A stretch of DNA of 8,248 nucleotides from an uncultured Collinsella sp. (GTDB lineage: Bacteria > Actinomycetota > Coriobacteriia > Coriobacteriales > Coriobacteriaceae): the NCBI GenBank assembly GCA_902494465.1, contig CABUTH010000087.1:1-8248 (forward strand), written 5' to 3'. This document shows positions 1-6,696 of the stretch, one piece after another; position 1 is the stretch's first letter, and each line of letters starts with the position of its first letter. The position numbers were made by a program, and so were the translations under genes. The notes under the pieces were generated by a model. That model saw nothing but the letters and a program-made list of their open reading frames with translations, was not told the DNA's origin and ran no database searches.

Positions 1-1006
1 CAAACTGCATCGCACCGCGCTTCCACCACAGCAAGCTGCGATGAAGCACGCCGTCCGAAAGCACCATGAACAGGCCCATGGTAAACGGAATAAAGCACAT
101 CACGGCAAAGGCAGAGAACACACCCGAGATGGCCGAGAGTACCAAAAACGGCGCCACGATGCCCATCAGGTAAAAACCGGTACGAGCTTTGCCTTCCAAG
201 CGCTCGGCCTCAACATGGGCGCGGCCGACCAGGTCGCCGCCCGCGGCACCGTTAGTGCCAGCATGGCCCATGCCGCTAATGCGGACCTCGTCGCCATCGT
301 GCGTGCCGGCAGGAAACTCAATCGTCTGCTCGGAGGTCACACGGGTTCGCCCGCTGCCACCGCAATCGGGGCAGGGGTCGGCCACGACCTTACCGGAACC
401 GCCGCACTCGGGGCAGACCGACTGGAACGTGCCCGCACCAAACAGGAAGGACAGGTCGACGTCGATGTGGCCGCGGCCACCGCAGCTCGGGCAGGTATGG
501 GCATGCTCAGACGAAACGGAGCCCGAGCCGCCGCAGTTGCTACAGGTATCGAAGCGCGTGTAGCGGACGGTCTTGCGGGCACCGCCCTTGGCCTCCTTGG
601 CGTCGAGTTTGATATCGACGACCACGTTGGCGCCGTTCTCGGGATTGTAGGCAGCCTGGCCGCGACGCTGCTGGCCCCAGGCGCCACCAAAGGGAAAGCC
701 GCCCTCAAAGGGATTGCCATATCCCGTGCTGCCGGCGTAGCCGCCACCATAGGGCGAAGCCGTAGGAGCACCGGCAAAGGGATTGCCAGAACGCATGGCG
801 TCGTAGCGCGCACGTTTTTGCTCATCCGAAAGCACGGCGTAGGCCTCGGAAACCTCTTTAAACTTTTCCTCGGCATCCGGCTCTTTATTGACGTCCGGAT
901 GGAGCTTGCGAGCCTTTTGCTGGAAGGCCTTTTGAATATCACGCGAGGTGGCGTCCTTGGAGACACCCAGAATCTCGTAGTAATCTTTTTCGTTCATCGT
1001 CGCCAT
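1..1006 (-). CDS. DnaJ-family chaperone with J domain, zinc finger and C-terminal membrane segments (3' end outside window)
   Basis: I translated this frame by hand; 335 residues are visible and it is open to the left edge. The J domain spans about residues 8-72 (starts [11 protein letters not shown] at 36-38), so it should stimulate an Hsp70 (DnaK) ATPase. A Gly/Phe/Tyr-rich linker follows to about 125. The start of CTD-I and four zinc-binding CxxCxGxG repeats follow, at Cys 155/158, 172/175, 198/201 and 212/215, the canonical type I DnaJ pattern. CTD-I resumes at 229-263 ([18 protein letters not shown]). After that, in place of CTD-II and the dimerisation tail, come two hydrophobic stretches at about 277-297 and 299-320, then a basic/aromatic stretch (WWKRG). 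I infer a membrane-anchored co-chaperone with its J domain in the cytosol. The ATG at 1004-1006 is chosen because GGAGG lies 9 nt upstream; the ATG at 995-997 would be 18 nt away. The gene follows hemW by 58 nt. No CIRCE or HAIR heat-shock operator is visible. It is probably a paralogue of the main DnaJ. Confidence 0.88.
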   Translation of the reverse strand, partial: MATMNEKDYYEILGVSKDATSRDIQKAFQQKARKLHPDVNKEPDAEEKFKEVSEAYAVLSDEQKRARYDAMRSGNPFAGAPTASPYGGGYAGSTGYGNPFEGGFPFGGAWGQQRRGQAAYNPENGANVVVDIKLDAKEAKGGARKTVRYTRFDTCSNCGGSGSVSSEHAHTCPSCGGRGHIDVDLSFLFGAGTFQSVCPECGGSGKVVADPCPDCGGSGRTRVTSEQTIEFPAGTHDGDEVRISGMGHAGTNGAAGGDLVGRAHVEAERLEGKARTGFYLMGIVAPFLVLSAISGVFSAFAVMCFIPFTMGLFMVLSDGVLHRSLLWWKRGAMQF

Positions 1007-1015
1007 GCGCGGCAA

Positions 1016-1020
1016 CCTCC
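1016..1020 (-). promoter_or_regulatory. Shine-Dalgarno of the DnaJ-family gene
   Basis: GGAGG on the minus strand lies 9 nt before the ATG at 1004-1006, which favours that start over the in-frame ATG three codons later. Its first G also lies in a small hairpin, CTGCT-GTG-AGCAG (1020-1032), which could partly mask the site. Confidence 0.75.
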
Positions 1021-1064
1021 TGCTCACAGCAGCGTATATATTCCGGTAATTCTACCCGAGCGGC

Positions 1065-2297
1065 CTAAGCTAGATCCCAAAACAGCTCGAACAGAACATT
1101 TCCATCGAGCCAGCCCAGGTGGGTCGGCGCCAGACGAGCTCGAACATGGCCCGCGACGACATCTGCCGAAGTAAAGGGTCCCTCATGGACCCCGAGCGTC
1201 TCGGGCACCCAAGTGGCAAGACCCAATTCGAGCGCGCGATCGCAGGCAGCTGCCAGCTCGCCCGTTGGGAAGACGCAAGCTGCACGAGCCAACAGGTCGG
1301 ACGCAACACCGCGCGTCATGCGACAGGCGAGCATCAGGTCTTCGGCCGCAGCCTCGCGCTGCGACAGATATTCGGCCTCGAACGCCGTCGCGTCATCGTC
1401 ACGTTGCACCAGACGCACGCGGTACGCATCGCCTCGAGAAGACACGCCGGGGAACAAACCTGCAAGACGGTCGAAATCCTCGTCGTCGAGCATGCCCGCG
1501 GCAGAACGACCCAGGCCCAGGTAGCCCCGTCCGGTCCAGTAGGCAATGTTATGGGCGCACTCATGGCCGTCGAGCGCGTAGCTTGCCACCTCATACGGAT
1601 GATAGCCGGCCGCACCCAGGCGCTCACGCGCCGCGTCCATGCACGAAGCCTGAAAATCCTCGTCGGGCTCGAGCGACTCGTCACGGCACGCCATGCGATA
1701 GAGTGGCGTGCCCTCCTCGAGCGTGAGCGGGTAGACCGACACATGATGAGGCGCCGCCGCCAACACGCCATCGAGCGTGCTCCGCCAGCTTGCGGCCGTC
1801 TGCCCGGGAAGGCCGCACATCAGGTCGCACGACACATCGAGGCCAGCGTCCTTCACCGTCGCGATAGCCGCAAGTGCCCGATTAACATCGTGAATGCGGC
1901 CAATAGCAGCCAGCTCGGTATTGTCGAGGGTTTGCACGCCCAGAGAGATGCGCGTGACACCCGCCTCGGCAAGCGCAGCGGCAAGCTCGGCGGTCAGCGA
2001 TTCGGGATTGGCCTCGCAGGTAAACTCAACGGGGGCACACGACGCACGAATACGCCGCGCCAGCTCCACCAAGCGCTCCCCCGCCAGCGCCGGCGTACCG
2101 CCGCCAACATAGACGGTGCGGATCTGGTCAAAGGCCCCAGCTTTGCCAAAAGCATCGAGGCGCGCGAACAACTGCTCAAAATAGGCATCGAGTGCAGCGC
2201 TCAGATCGCACGGAGCAAAACTGCGCGAGTCAAAGTCGCAGTACCGGCACTTTTGGGCGCAAAACGGCACGTGCACGTACAGCGCGGTAACGGCCAC
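1065..2297 (-). CDS. hemW: HemW, radical SAM heme chaperone (formerly called oxygen-independent coproporphyrinogen oxidase-like)
   Basis: This 410-residue radical SAM protein carries the cluster motif CxxxCxxC at Cys13, Cys17 and Cys20 in the context PFCAQKCRYCDF, which ligates a 4Fe-4S cluster and S-adenosylmethionine. Other family signatures are GGGTP (65-69), EANPES (95-100), SLGVQ (118-122) and HNIAYW (249-254) followed by GLG, typical of the HemN/HemW family. The short N-terminus before the cysteines and the gene order fit HemW, which binds heme and is thought to deliver it to cytochromes, rather than true HemN. Length is slightly above the usual 375-400. The start is GTG (2295-2297), 2 nt after the dusB stop, with GGAGG (2305-2309) inside the end of dusB and a 7-nt spacer. 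This implies translational coupling in a lepA-dusB-hemW operon. The stop is TAG. True coproporphyrinogen oxidase activity cannot be excluded from sequence alone. Confidence 0.95.
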   Translation of the reverse strand: MAVTALYVHVPFCAQKCRYCDFDSRSFAPCDLSAALDAYFEQLFARLDAFGKAGAFDQIRTVYVGGGTPALAGERLVELARRIRASCAPVEFTCEANPESLTAELAAALAEAGVTRISLGVQTLDNTELAAIGRIHDVNRALAAIATVKDAGLDVSCDLMCGLPGQTAASWRSTLDGVLAAAPHHVSVYPLTLEEGTPLYRMACRDESLEPDEDFQASCMDAARERLGAAGYHPYEVASYALDGHECAHNIAYWTGRGYLGLGRSAAGMLDDEDFDRLAGLFPGVSSRGDAYRVRLVQRDDDATAFEAEYLSQREAAAEDLMLACRMTRGVASDLLARAACVFPTGELAAACDRALELGLATWVPETLGVHEGPFTSADVVAGHVRARLAPTHLGWLDGNVLFELFWDLA

Positions 2298-2299
2298 TA

Positions 2300-3343
2300 T
2301 TAGGCCTCCAGCGGATGAGCAGGCACCGACTTGCCAGCGGCAAGGGCGGCCTCGCAGGCCACCACATCACGCTCGATCTCATCGACCAGCGCCATAAACT
2401 CCTCGTAAGTGGAACAGCGCACCACATGGGCACGCCAAGCGGCGGCATGGGGCATGCCTTTTAAGTACCAGCTTGCGTACGTACGGGCACGCGACATGAG
2501 CGGCAGGAGCTCATGCGTCAGCGTTAGGTGCTCACGCAGGGCGTCTAGGCGCTCAACGGAGCTGCGCGCCGGCACCGGCATGCCATCGAGCGCAAGGGCG
2601 CGAGCATCACCGAACACCCACGGATTGCCGTAGATGCCGCGCGCGATAAACACCGCGCTGGCACCAGAACTGCGCAGATGCTCCGCGGCATCCTCGGCGC
2701 AGAACACATCGCCCGAACCAATCACGGGAATCTCGACAGCATCGGCAACCTCATCGACGACCGACCAATCGGCCTGGCCCGTATAGAGCTGCGTGGCGCA
2801 GCGGCCATGCACCGCCACCGCGGCGGCACCGGCGCCTTCGAGCATCTGGGCAAATGTCGCGGCATTGCGGTCCTCGGCATAAAAGCCTTTGCGAATCTTG
2901 ACGGTCACGGGCACGTGCGCCGCGCCCACCGTGGCCTCGACGATCTTCTCCGCCAGGTCGGGCGTGCGCATGAGCGCCGAGCCCTCGCCCTTGGTAACAA
3001 CCTTGCGGGCGGGGCATGCCATATTGATATCGATGAGCGACAGGCGATCGCCAACGCGCTCCTCGACGGCAGCGACGGCGCTCGCAAACTGATCGGGCTT
3101 GGAGCCAAAGAGTTGCACGCAAATCTGCTGCTCCTCGTCGGCCGGTAGCACCAGGCGCCAGGTCTTGTTGCTGGCATAGGCAAGGCCCGCCACGCTCACC
3201 ATCTCGCTGTAGGCAAGGTTGGCACCGCGACGGCGGCACATGATGCGGTAGGCAGGGTCGGTCACGCCCGCCATGGGAGCCATAAGGAACGGCTGCTCGG
3301 CATAGGCGCCCAGCAGCCGCTTGCTGTATTCAGAAAGCGCCAT
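2300..3343 (-). CDS. dusB: tRNA-dihydrouridine synthase, DusB type
   Basis: This 347-residue FMN-dependent enzyme reduces specific uridines in the tRNA D-loop region to dihydrouridine using NADPH. Family motifs appear in order: APMAGVTD (22-29) at the start of the TIM barrel, then SEMVS (46-50), then the catalytic-cysteine motif INMACPARKV with Cys110 as proton donor, followed by GEGSALM. The FMN-contact VKIRKGF includes Lys149; VHGRCATQLYTGQADW includes His179 and Arg181; the phosphate-binding GSGDVF (209-214) and ARGIYGNPW (234-242) close the barrel. A C-terminal helical tRNA-binding domain follows. Family members more often read NxGCP where this one has NMACP, a conservative change. The ATG at 3341-3343 lies 4 nt after the lepA stop. 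The best ribosome site is AAGGTGG about 12 nt upstream, within lepA, so coupling to lepA is likely. Dus paralogues are hard to separate, so the DusB label is family-level. Confidence 0.93.
   Translation of the reverse strand: MALSEYSKRLLGAYAEQPFLMAPMAGVTDPAYRIMCRRRGANLAYSEMVSVAGLAYASNKTWRLVLPADEEQQICVQLFGSKPDQFASAVAAVEERVGDRLSLIDINMACPARKVVTKGEGSALMRTPDLAEKIVEATVGAAHVPVTVKIRKGFYAEDRNAATFAQMLEGAGAAAVAVHGRCATQLYTGQADWSVVDEVADAVEIPVIGSGDVFCAEDAAEHLRSSGASAVFIARGIYGNPWVFGDARALALDGMPVPARSSVERLDALREHLTLTHELLPLMSRARTYASWYLKGMPHAAAWRAHVVRCSTYEEFMALVDEIERDVVACEAALAAGKSVPAHPLEA
2305..2309 (-). promoter_or_regulatory. Shine-Dalgarno of hemW inside dusB
   Basis: GGAGG on the minus strand overlaps the last codons of dusB and lies 7 nt before the GTG at 2295-2297. 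It fixes the GTG as the hemW start, since no ATG lies close by in this frame. Confidence 0.75.
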
Positions 3344-3347
3344 AGAC

Positions 3348-5159
3348 CTACTCGTCCACCTTGAGGATCGCCATAAAGGCCTCCTGCGGGACCTCGACCG
3401 ATCCGATGGCCTTCATGCGCTTCTTGCCCTCTTTCTGCTTCTCGAGCAGCTTGCGCTTACGCGAGATATCGCCGCCGTAGCACTTGGCAAGCACGTCCTT
3501 GCGACACGCCTTGACGGTGGAGCGGGCAATGATCTTGTTGCCGATAGCACCCTGGATGGGCACCTCAAACAGCTGACGCGGGATGATCTCCTTGAGCTTG
3601 TCGCACAGACCGCGGGCCAGGCCATAGGCCTTGTCCTTGTGCACGATAAACGACAGCGCGTCCACCTCATCGCCCGAAAGCAAGATATCGAGCTTCACAA
3701 GCTCGGAGGGACGGTACTCGTTGAACTCGTAGTCAAGCGAGGCATAGCCCTTGGTACGACTCTTGAGCTGGTCAAAGAAGTCCAGGATGAGCTCGGCGAG
3801 CGGCATGTCAAAGCGCATCTCGACCGATTTGCTCGTGAGATGAATCATGTCAGTCGTGACGCCACGGTGCTCGATGGCGAGCTGCATGACGGCGCCCGTG
3901 TACTCAGGCGGACAGATGATCTTTGCCTTGAGGTACGGCTCCTCAATGCGCTCGATACGCGTGGCCTCGGGAAGGTCCTGCGGGCTGCGGACATCGATCA
4001 TCTCGCCGTCGGTCTTGTAGACGTGATAGTCGACCGAGGGACTCGTGGCAATGAGGTCCAAGTTGAACTCGCGCTCCAGGCGTTCCTTAACGACTTCCAT
4101 GTGCAGCAGGCCCAGGAAGCCCACGCGGAAGCCAAAGCCAAGCGCCACCGAGGTCTCGGGCTCCCACACCAACGACGGGTCGTTGACGTGCAGCTTATCA
4201 AGCGCGTCACGCAGGTTCTCGTAGTCCTTGTTATCGATCGGGAACAGGCCCGTATAGACCATAGGCTTGGCCTCGCGGTAGCCGGGAAGCGGCTCGGGGC
4301 AGGGATTCGACGCCCACGTGAGGGTATCGCCCACGCGCACGGCCTCGGGGTCCTTCAGGCCCGTGACCACGTAGCCCACCTCGCCGACCGTCAGCGCATC
4401 GACCGGAGTCTCGGCGGGACGCTTGACGCCCACGCCATCGACCAAAAAGTCGCCCTTTGCCTGCATCATGCGCAGGGTATCGCCCTTTTTGATGGAACCG
4501 TCAAAGATGCGCACCGTGGCGACGACACCACGATACTCGTCGAAGTACGAATCCAGGATGAGTGCCTTGAGCGGCGCGTTCGCATCGCCCTTGGGCGGAG
4601 AGATCAAAAAGACAATGGACTCCAGCAGATCGTGGATGCCCTCGCCGGTCTTGCCCGAGACACACACGGCATCATCGGCAGGAATCGCCAAGTCATCCTC
4701 GAGCTCGGTCTTGACCTCATCGGGATGGGCCGAGGGCAGGTCGATCTTGTTGATGGCCGGCACAATGTCCAGATTGGCGTTCATGGCGAGCGTCGCATTG
4801 GAGACGGTCTGCGCCTCGACACCCTGGGTGGCATCGACGACGAGCACCGCGCCCTCGCAGGCGGCCAGCGAACGCGAGACCTCATAGGTAAAGTCCACGT
4901 GGCCCGGCGTATCGATGAGGTTGAACTGATACGTCTCGCCGTCGTCGGCGTCATAGGACACGCGGACGGCGTTGGACTTGATCGTGATGCCGCGTTCGCG
5001 CTCGATATCCATAGTGTCGAGCAGCTGCGACTCCATGTCGCGCTCGTCAACGGTATGGGTGAGCTCGAGGATACGGTCACTGATCGTGGACTTGCCATGG
5101 TCGATGTGCGCAACAATTGAGAAGTTGCGGATGTGGGAAATGTCAATTGAAGTATTCAT
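3348..5159 (-). CDS. lepA: Elongation factor 4 (LepA), ribosome-associated GTPase
   Basis: The product is 603 residues, the usual EF4 length (about 600). The GTPase domain shows G1 AHIDHGKST (17-25), G2 RERGITIK (54-61), G3 DTPGH (83-87) with the presumed catalytic His87, G4 NKID (137-140) and G5 SGK (168-170). Domain II and two EF-G-like domains follow, including [15 protein letters not shown]. The EF4-specific C-terminal domain ends with the conserved basic stretch [17 protein letters not shown] and [16 protein letters not shown]4 binds the ribosome and is linked to back-translocation, assembly and stress tolerance of translation. The ATG at 5157-5159 ([15 protein letters not shown]) is chosen because any longer reading would run through the rpsT terminator hairpin. 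No strong Shine-Dalgarno precedes it; GGGTAAG is the nearest. The gene is followed after 4 nt by dusB. It is first of the lepA-dusB-hemW set, and either a cryptic promoter or read-through from rpsT must drive it. Confidence 0.97.
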   Translation of the reverse strand: MNTSIDISHIRNFSIVAHIDHGKSTISDRILELTHTVDERDMESQLLDTMDIERERGITIKSNAVRVSYDADDGETYQFNLIDTPGHVDFTYEVSRSLAACEGAVLVVDATQGVEAQTVSNATLAMNANLDIVPAINKIDLPSAHPDEVKTELEDDLAIPADDAVCVSGKTGEGIHDLLESIVFLISPPKGDANAPLKALILDSYFDEYRGVVATVRIFDGSIKKGDTLRMMQAKGDFLVDGVGVKRPAETPVDALTVGEVGYVVTGLKDPEAVRVGDTLTWASNPCPEPLPGYREAKPMVYTGLFPIDNKDYENLRDALDKLHVNDPSLVWEPETSVALGFGFRVGFLGLLHMEVVKERLEREFNLDLIATSPSVDYHVYKTDGEMIDVRSPQDLPEATRIERIEEPYLKAKIICPPEYTGAVMQLAIEHRGVTTDMIHLTSKSVEMRFDMPLAELILDFFDQLKSRTKGYASLDYEFNEYRPSELVKLDILLSGDEVDALSFIVHKDKAYGLARGLCDKLKEIIPRQLFEVPIQGAIGNKIIARSTVKACRKDVLAKCYGGDISRKRKLLEKQKEGKKRMKAIGSVEVPQEAFMAILKVDE

Positions 5160-5184
5160 GCGGACTATCTTACCCGAGCGATAC

Positions 5185-5221
5185 AAAAAATGGAGCCTGT
5201 TCCATAAAACAGGCTCCATTT
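5185..5221 (-). terminator. Rho-independent terminator of rpsT
   Basis: On the minus strand a perfect 14-bp stem pairs 5208-5221 with 5188-5201 (core GGAGCCTGTT / AACAGGCTCC) around a 6-nt loop, and runs directly into TTTTTTG (5185-5190 are A on the plus strand). On the plus strand no T-run follows, so it acts on the minus strand. It lies 34 nt after the rpsT stop and ends 25 nt before the lepA start codon. Confidence 0.93.
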
Positions 5222-5255
5222 ATGCGCGTAATCTGTGTGGTGTGAAATTTACAAC

Positions 5256-5522
5256 TTAGGCGTTGATGCTGTTCACGAGCTTGGCAAGACCGGACTTGCG
5301 GTTGGAAGCCTGGTTCTTGTGGATAACATGCTTGGCGGCAGCCATGTCGAGACGCTTGGTGACGGTCTTGAGGGCAGCCTGGGCCTTCTCGGCGTCGCCC
5401 TCGGCGACGGCGGACTGGACGTGCTTGGTCAGCGTCTTGAGCTCGGACTTGACAGCCTTGTTACGCATGCGAGCTGCCTCATTGGTGCGGATACGCTTCT
5501 TCTGAGACTTGATGTTTGCCAC
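5256..5522 (-). CDS. rpsT: 30S ribosomal protein S20 (bS20)
   Basis: The product is 88 residues, the normal S20 length. It starts [20 protein letters not shown], the typical Lys/Arg-rich bS20 N-terminus, continues as a three-helix protein with the conserved [22 protein letters not shown] C-terminal helix (here [20 protein letters not shown]), and ends SINA. S20 is a primary binder of 16S rRNA in 30S assembly. The start is GTG (5520-5522), encoded directly before ANIKSQ, with AAAGGA about 9 nt upstream. Upstream in-frame codons lie in the leader and do not resemble S20. The gene stands between holA and lepA, the conserved Gram-positive position. It has its own promoter, a structured leader and its own terminator, so it is largely a separate transcription unit. 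Non-ATG starts are known for rpsT in E. coli (UUG), where S20 represses its own translation; whether that applies here is not shown. Confidence 0.97.
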   Translation of the reverse strand: MANIKSQKKRIRTNEAARMRNKAVKSELKTLTKHVQSAVAEGDAEKAQAALKTVTKRLDMAAAKHVIHKNQASNRKSGLAKLVNSINA

Positions 5523-5531
5523 TTCTGGAGT

Positions 5532-5537
5532 TCCTTT
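5532..5537 (-). promoter_or_regulatory. Shine-Dalgarno of rpsT
   Basis: AAAGGA on the minus strand lies about 9 nt before the GTG at 5520-5522 and supports the GTG as the S20 start. Confidence 0.7.
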
Positions 5538-5544
5538 CGAGTTC

Positions 5545-5592
5545 CTTGCAAAAAATGTATGACACCTCTGAGACACGGTGAGGTCATGCAAG
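5545..5592 (-). promoter_or_regulatory. Structured rpsT leader (possible autoregulatory or attenuation element)
   Basis: On the minus strand CTTGCA (5587-5592) can pair with TGCAAG (5545-5550). Inside it, TG..ACCTC (5580-5586) can pair with GAGGT..CA (5560-5568) with a 2-nt bulge (5562-5563) and an 11-nt loop. A run of six T (5550-5555) follows the inner stem, so the same RNA could resemble a weak terminator. The element starts almost exactly at the predicted transcription start and ends just before the ribosome binding site. Its function is inference only. Confidence 0.4.
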
Positions 5593-5597
5593 CGCCT

Positions 5598-5606
5598 ACT
5601 ATAGCA
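5598..5606 (-). promoter_or_regulatory. Extended -10 promoter of rpsT
   Basis: On the minus strand TGC-TATAGT is an extended -10 element (TGnTATAAT consensus, five of six in the hexamer). No good -35 lies 16-18 nt upstream, which extended -10 promoters tolerate. A perfect TTGACA (5636-5641) lies 32 nt upstream, too far for this -10. The predicted start is near 5591, giving a leader of about 69 nt. Confidence 0.55.
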
Positions 5607-5655
5607 CGCTCCCCCTCAAAGGGATAGAACGAATTTGTCAAATAGGCAGGTATCA

Positions 5656-6618
5656 TCACGATTTTCTCAAGATGTTCGTAATCCAGAGCAAAAGCGCGGT
5701 CTGAGAATCGGCCGAACCCTTCAGCGCGAGCTCCACATCGACCGCGCCCTCGAGCGCGGCAACGAGCTCTGCCATCGAAAAGCGACGTGCCCAGGTCAGG
5801 TGATTCTTGACCTGCCAGGACTGGAGCTTAAGTGCTGCGGCCAACTCACGACCCTGTCCGCGCGCATCGAGCGCCTTGGCAACGATAAGCTCGCGGATGC
5901 GGCCGCACAGCAATGTGTAAGTCCACACGTAGCTCTTGGCGGGCAGTAGATTGAAGAGCTCGAGAGAGCGTCGCATGTCACGGGCCGAGACCGCATTGAG
6001 AAAGTCCCAGGGTTGAACCTCGGCCGTACGTACAATCCAGCGCTCAACGTCGGCAAGCTCAATCTGCGGCGCCTCGACCATCTGGGCAAGCTTAGCCAAG
6101 TCGTTATCGAGCATGCGAGTGTTTTCACCCGAACGCGAGACGAGTTCCTCGGCGGCCGCCGTCGAGATCGACTTGCTGTGCTGCGTCGCCATCTGTTGCA
6201 CGCGGCGCGGTAACTCCCAGCGCTTGGTGCCGGAGCAATCGATCACGGCCTTCTTGTCGATTTTGGCGATCGCCTTATACAGGCGCGTGTTCTTGGCAAG
6301 CGAGTCGGCGATGATGAGGCAGACCGTTGTGGGGTTAGGACTTGCCAGATACTCAACGAGCGGCTCCGAGACCGCCTTGGCGAGCTTTGAACAGCCGTCA
6401 AGGATTACCAGGCGAAACTCACTACCCATCGGAAAGGTGTTAAGCGATCCGATAATGGACTCGATATCGGGGTCCTTGGTCATGTCGCGCTCGTCGAGGT
6501 TGAACTCGACCATACCCGACTTTTCCAGACGCGCTTTCATACGCGAGACGGCGTGATCGCGCTTGACTCCGTCGGTACCGACGATCAGATATGCCGGCAG
6601 CAAACCGGTTTCGGACAT
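5656..6618 (-). CDS. holA: DNA polymerase III subunit delta (clamp loader)
   Basis: The product is 320 residues, the usual HolA size. Delta is the clamp-loader subunit that opens the beta sliding clamp. The N-terminus PAYLIVGTDGVKRDHAV (8-24) is the degenerate nucleotide-fold start of delta; VCLIIADSLAKNTRLYKAI (99-117) belongs to the same fold. Later family landmarks are LVSRSGENTRMLDNDLAKLA (159-178), FLNAVSARDMRRSLEL (206-221), LCGRIRELI (237-245), LKLQSWQVKNHLTWARRF (263-280) and DVELALKGSADSQTALLLWI (294-313), matching the delta helical collar domain. The ATG at 6616-6618 is chosen because GGAGG (6627-6631) lies 8 nt upstream; a longer reading to 6681 adds 21 unrelated residues. Two TGA stops stand in tandem (5653-5658). 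The gene follows comEC by 78 nt and precedes rpsT, the conserved order. Confidence 0.95.
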   Translation of the reverse strand: MSETGLLPAYLIVGTDGVKRDHAVSRMKARLEKSGMVEFNLDERDMTKDPDIESIIGSLNTFPMGSEFRLVILDGCSKLAKAVSEPLVEYLASPNPTTVCLIIADSLAKNTRLYKAIAKIDKKAVIDCSGTKRWELPRRVQQMATQHSKSISTAAAEELVSRSGENTRMLDNDLAKLAQMVEAPQIELADVERWIVRTAEVQPWDFLNAVSARDMRRSLELFNLLPAKSYVWTYTLLCGRIRELIVAKALDARGQGRELAAALKLQSWQVKNHLTWARRFSMAELVAALEGAVDVELALKGSADSQTALLLWITNILRKS

Positions 6619-6626
6619 TGCGCTCC

Positions 6627-6631
6627 CCTCC
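6627..6631 (-). promoter_or_regulatory. Shine-Dalgarno of holA
   Basis: GGAGG on the minus strand, in a purine-rich GGGAGGGGAG run, lies 8 nt before the ATG at 6616-6618 and decides this start over upstream in-frame codons. Confidence 0.75.
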
Positions 6632-6658
6632 CGCGGGCCTTCGTATTCGTTCCGTGCC

Positions 6659-6688
6659 ATTCTAGCCCAGGGGCCCACCACACGCCAA
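6659..6688 (-). promoter_or_regulatory. Candidate sigma-A promoter of holA
   Basis: On the minus strand a -35-like TTGGCG (6683-6688, four of six) and a -10 TAGAAT (6659-6664, five of six) are separated by 18 nt in the comEC-holA gap. A start near 6652 would give a leader of about 34 nt before the holA ATG. It would let holA be expressed apart from the interrupted comEC. Confidence 0.4.
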
Positions 6689-6696
6689 CGACGTCG

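Noticed and set aside
1007..1064. Possible heat-shock operator before the J-protein gene
   Set aside because: Neither a CIRCE (TTAGCACTC-N9-GAGTGCTAA) nor a HAIR-type repeat (CTTGAGT-N7-ACTCAAG) is present; TAGAAT and TATATA strings lack suitable -35 partners.
41..1174. A 377-codon open frame on the plus strand opposite the J-protein gene
   Set aside because: It is antisense to the J domain and zinc-finger coding region, its sequence is low in domain-like features, and the minus frame encodes a clear DnaJ.
1119..2303. A 394-codon open frame on the plus strand opposite hemW
   Set aside because: It is a shadow of hemW, Arg/His-rich with no family resemblance.
3321..5120. A 599-codon open frame on the plus strand opposite lepA
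   Set aside because: It is the mirror of lepA produced by GC-rich codon bias. It has no recognisable domain, and lepA on the other strand is unmistakable.
5160..5219. Extension of LepA by 20 residues to a start at 5219
   Set aside because: Those codons are the rpsT terminator hairpin and its flank, and the extension has no similarity to EF4 N-termini.
5523..5591. Extended S20 start at the TTG near 5591, or an out-of-frame leader peptide from the ATG at 5585-5587
   Set aside because: Both would begin at or next to the predicted transcription start with no ribosome site; S20 proteins begin with MANIKS-type sequence at the GTG.
5613..5623. CCCT-CAA-AGGG mini-hairpin after holA as a terminator
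   Set aside because: The stem is only 4 bp and no T-run follows on the minus strand.
5636..5641. Perfect TTGACA -35 hexamer before rpsT
   Set aside because: No -10 lies 16-18 nt downstream; the nearest good -10 is 32 nt away, so it is not called as a promoter element on its own.
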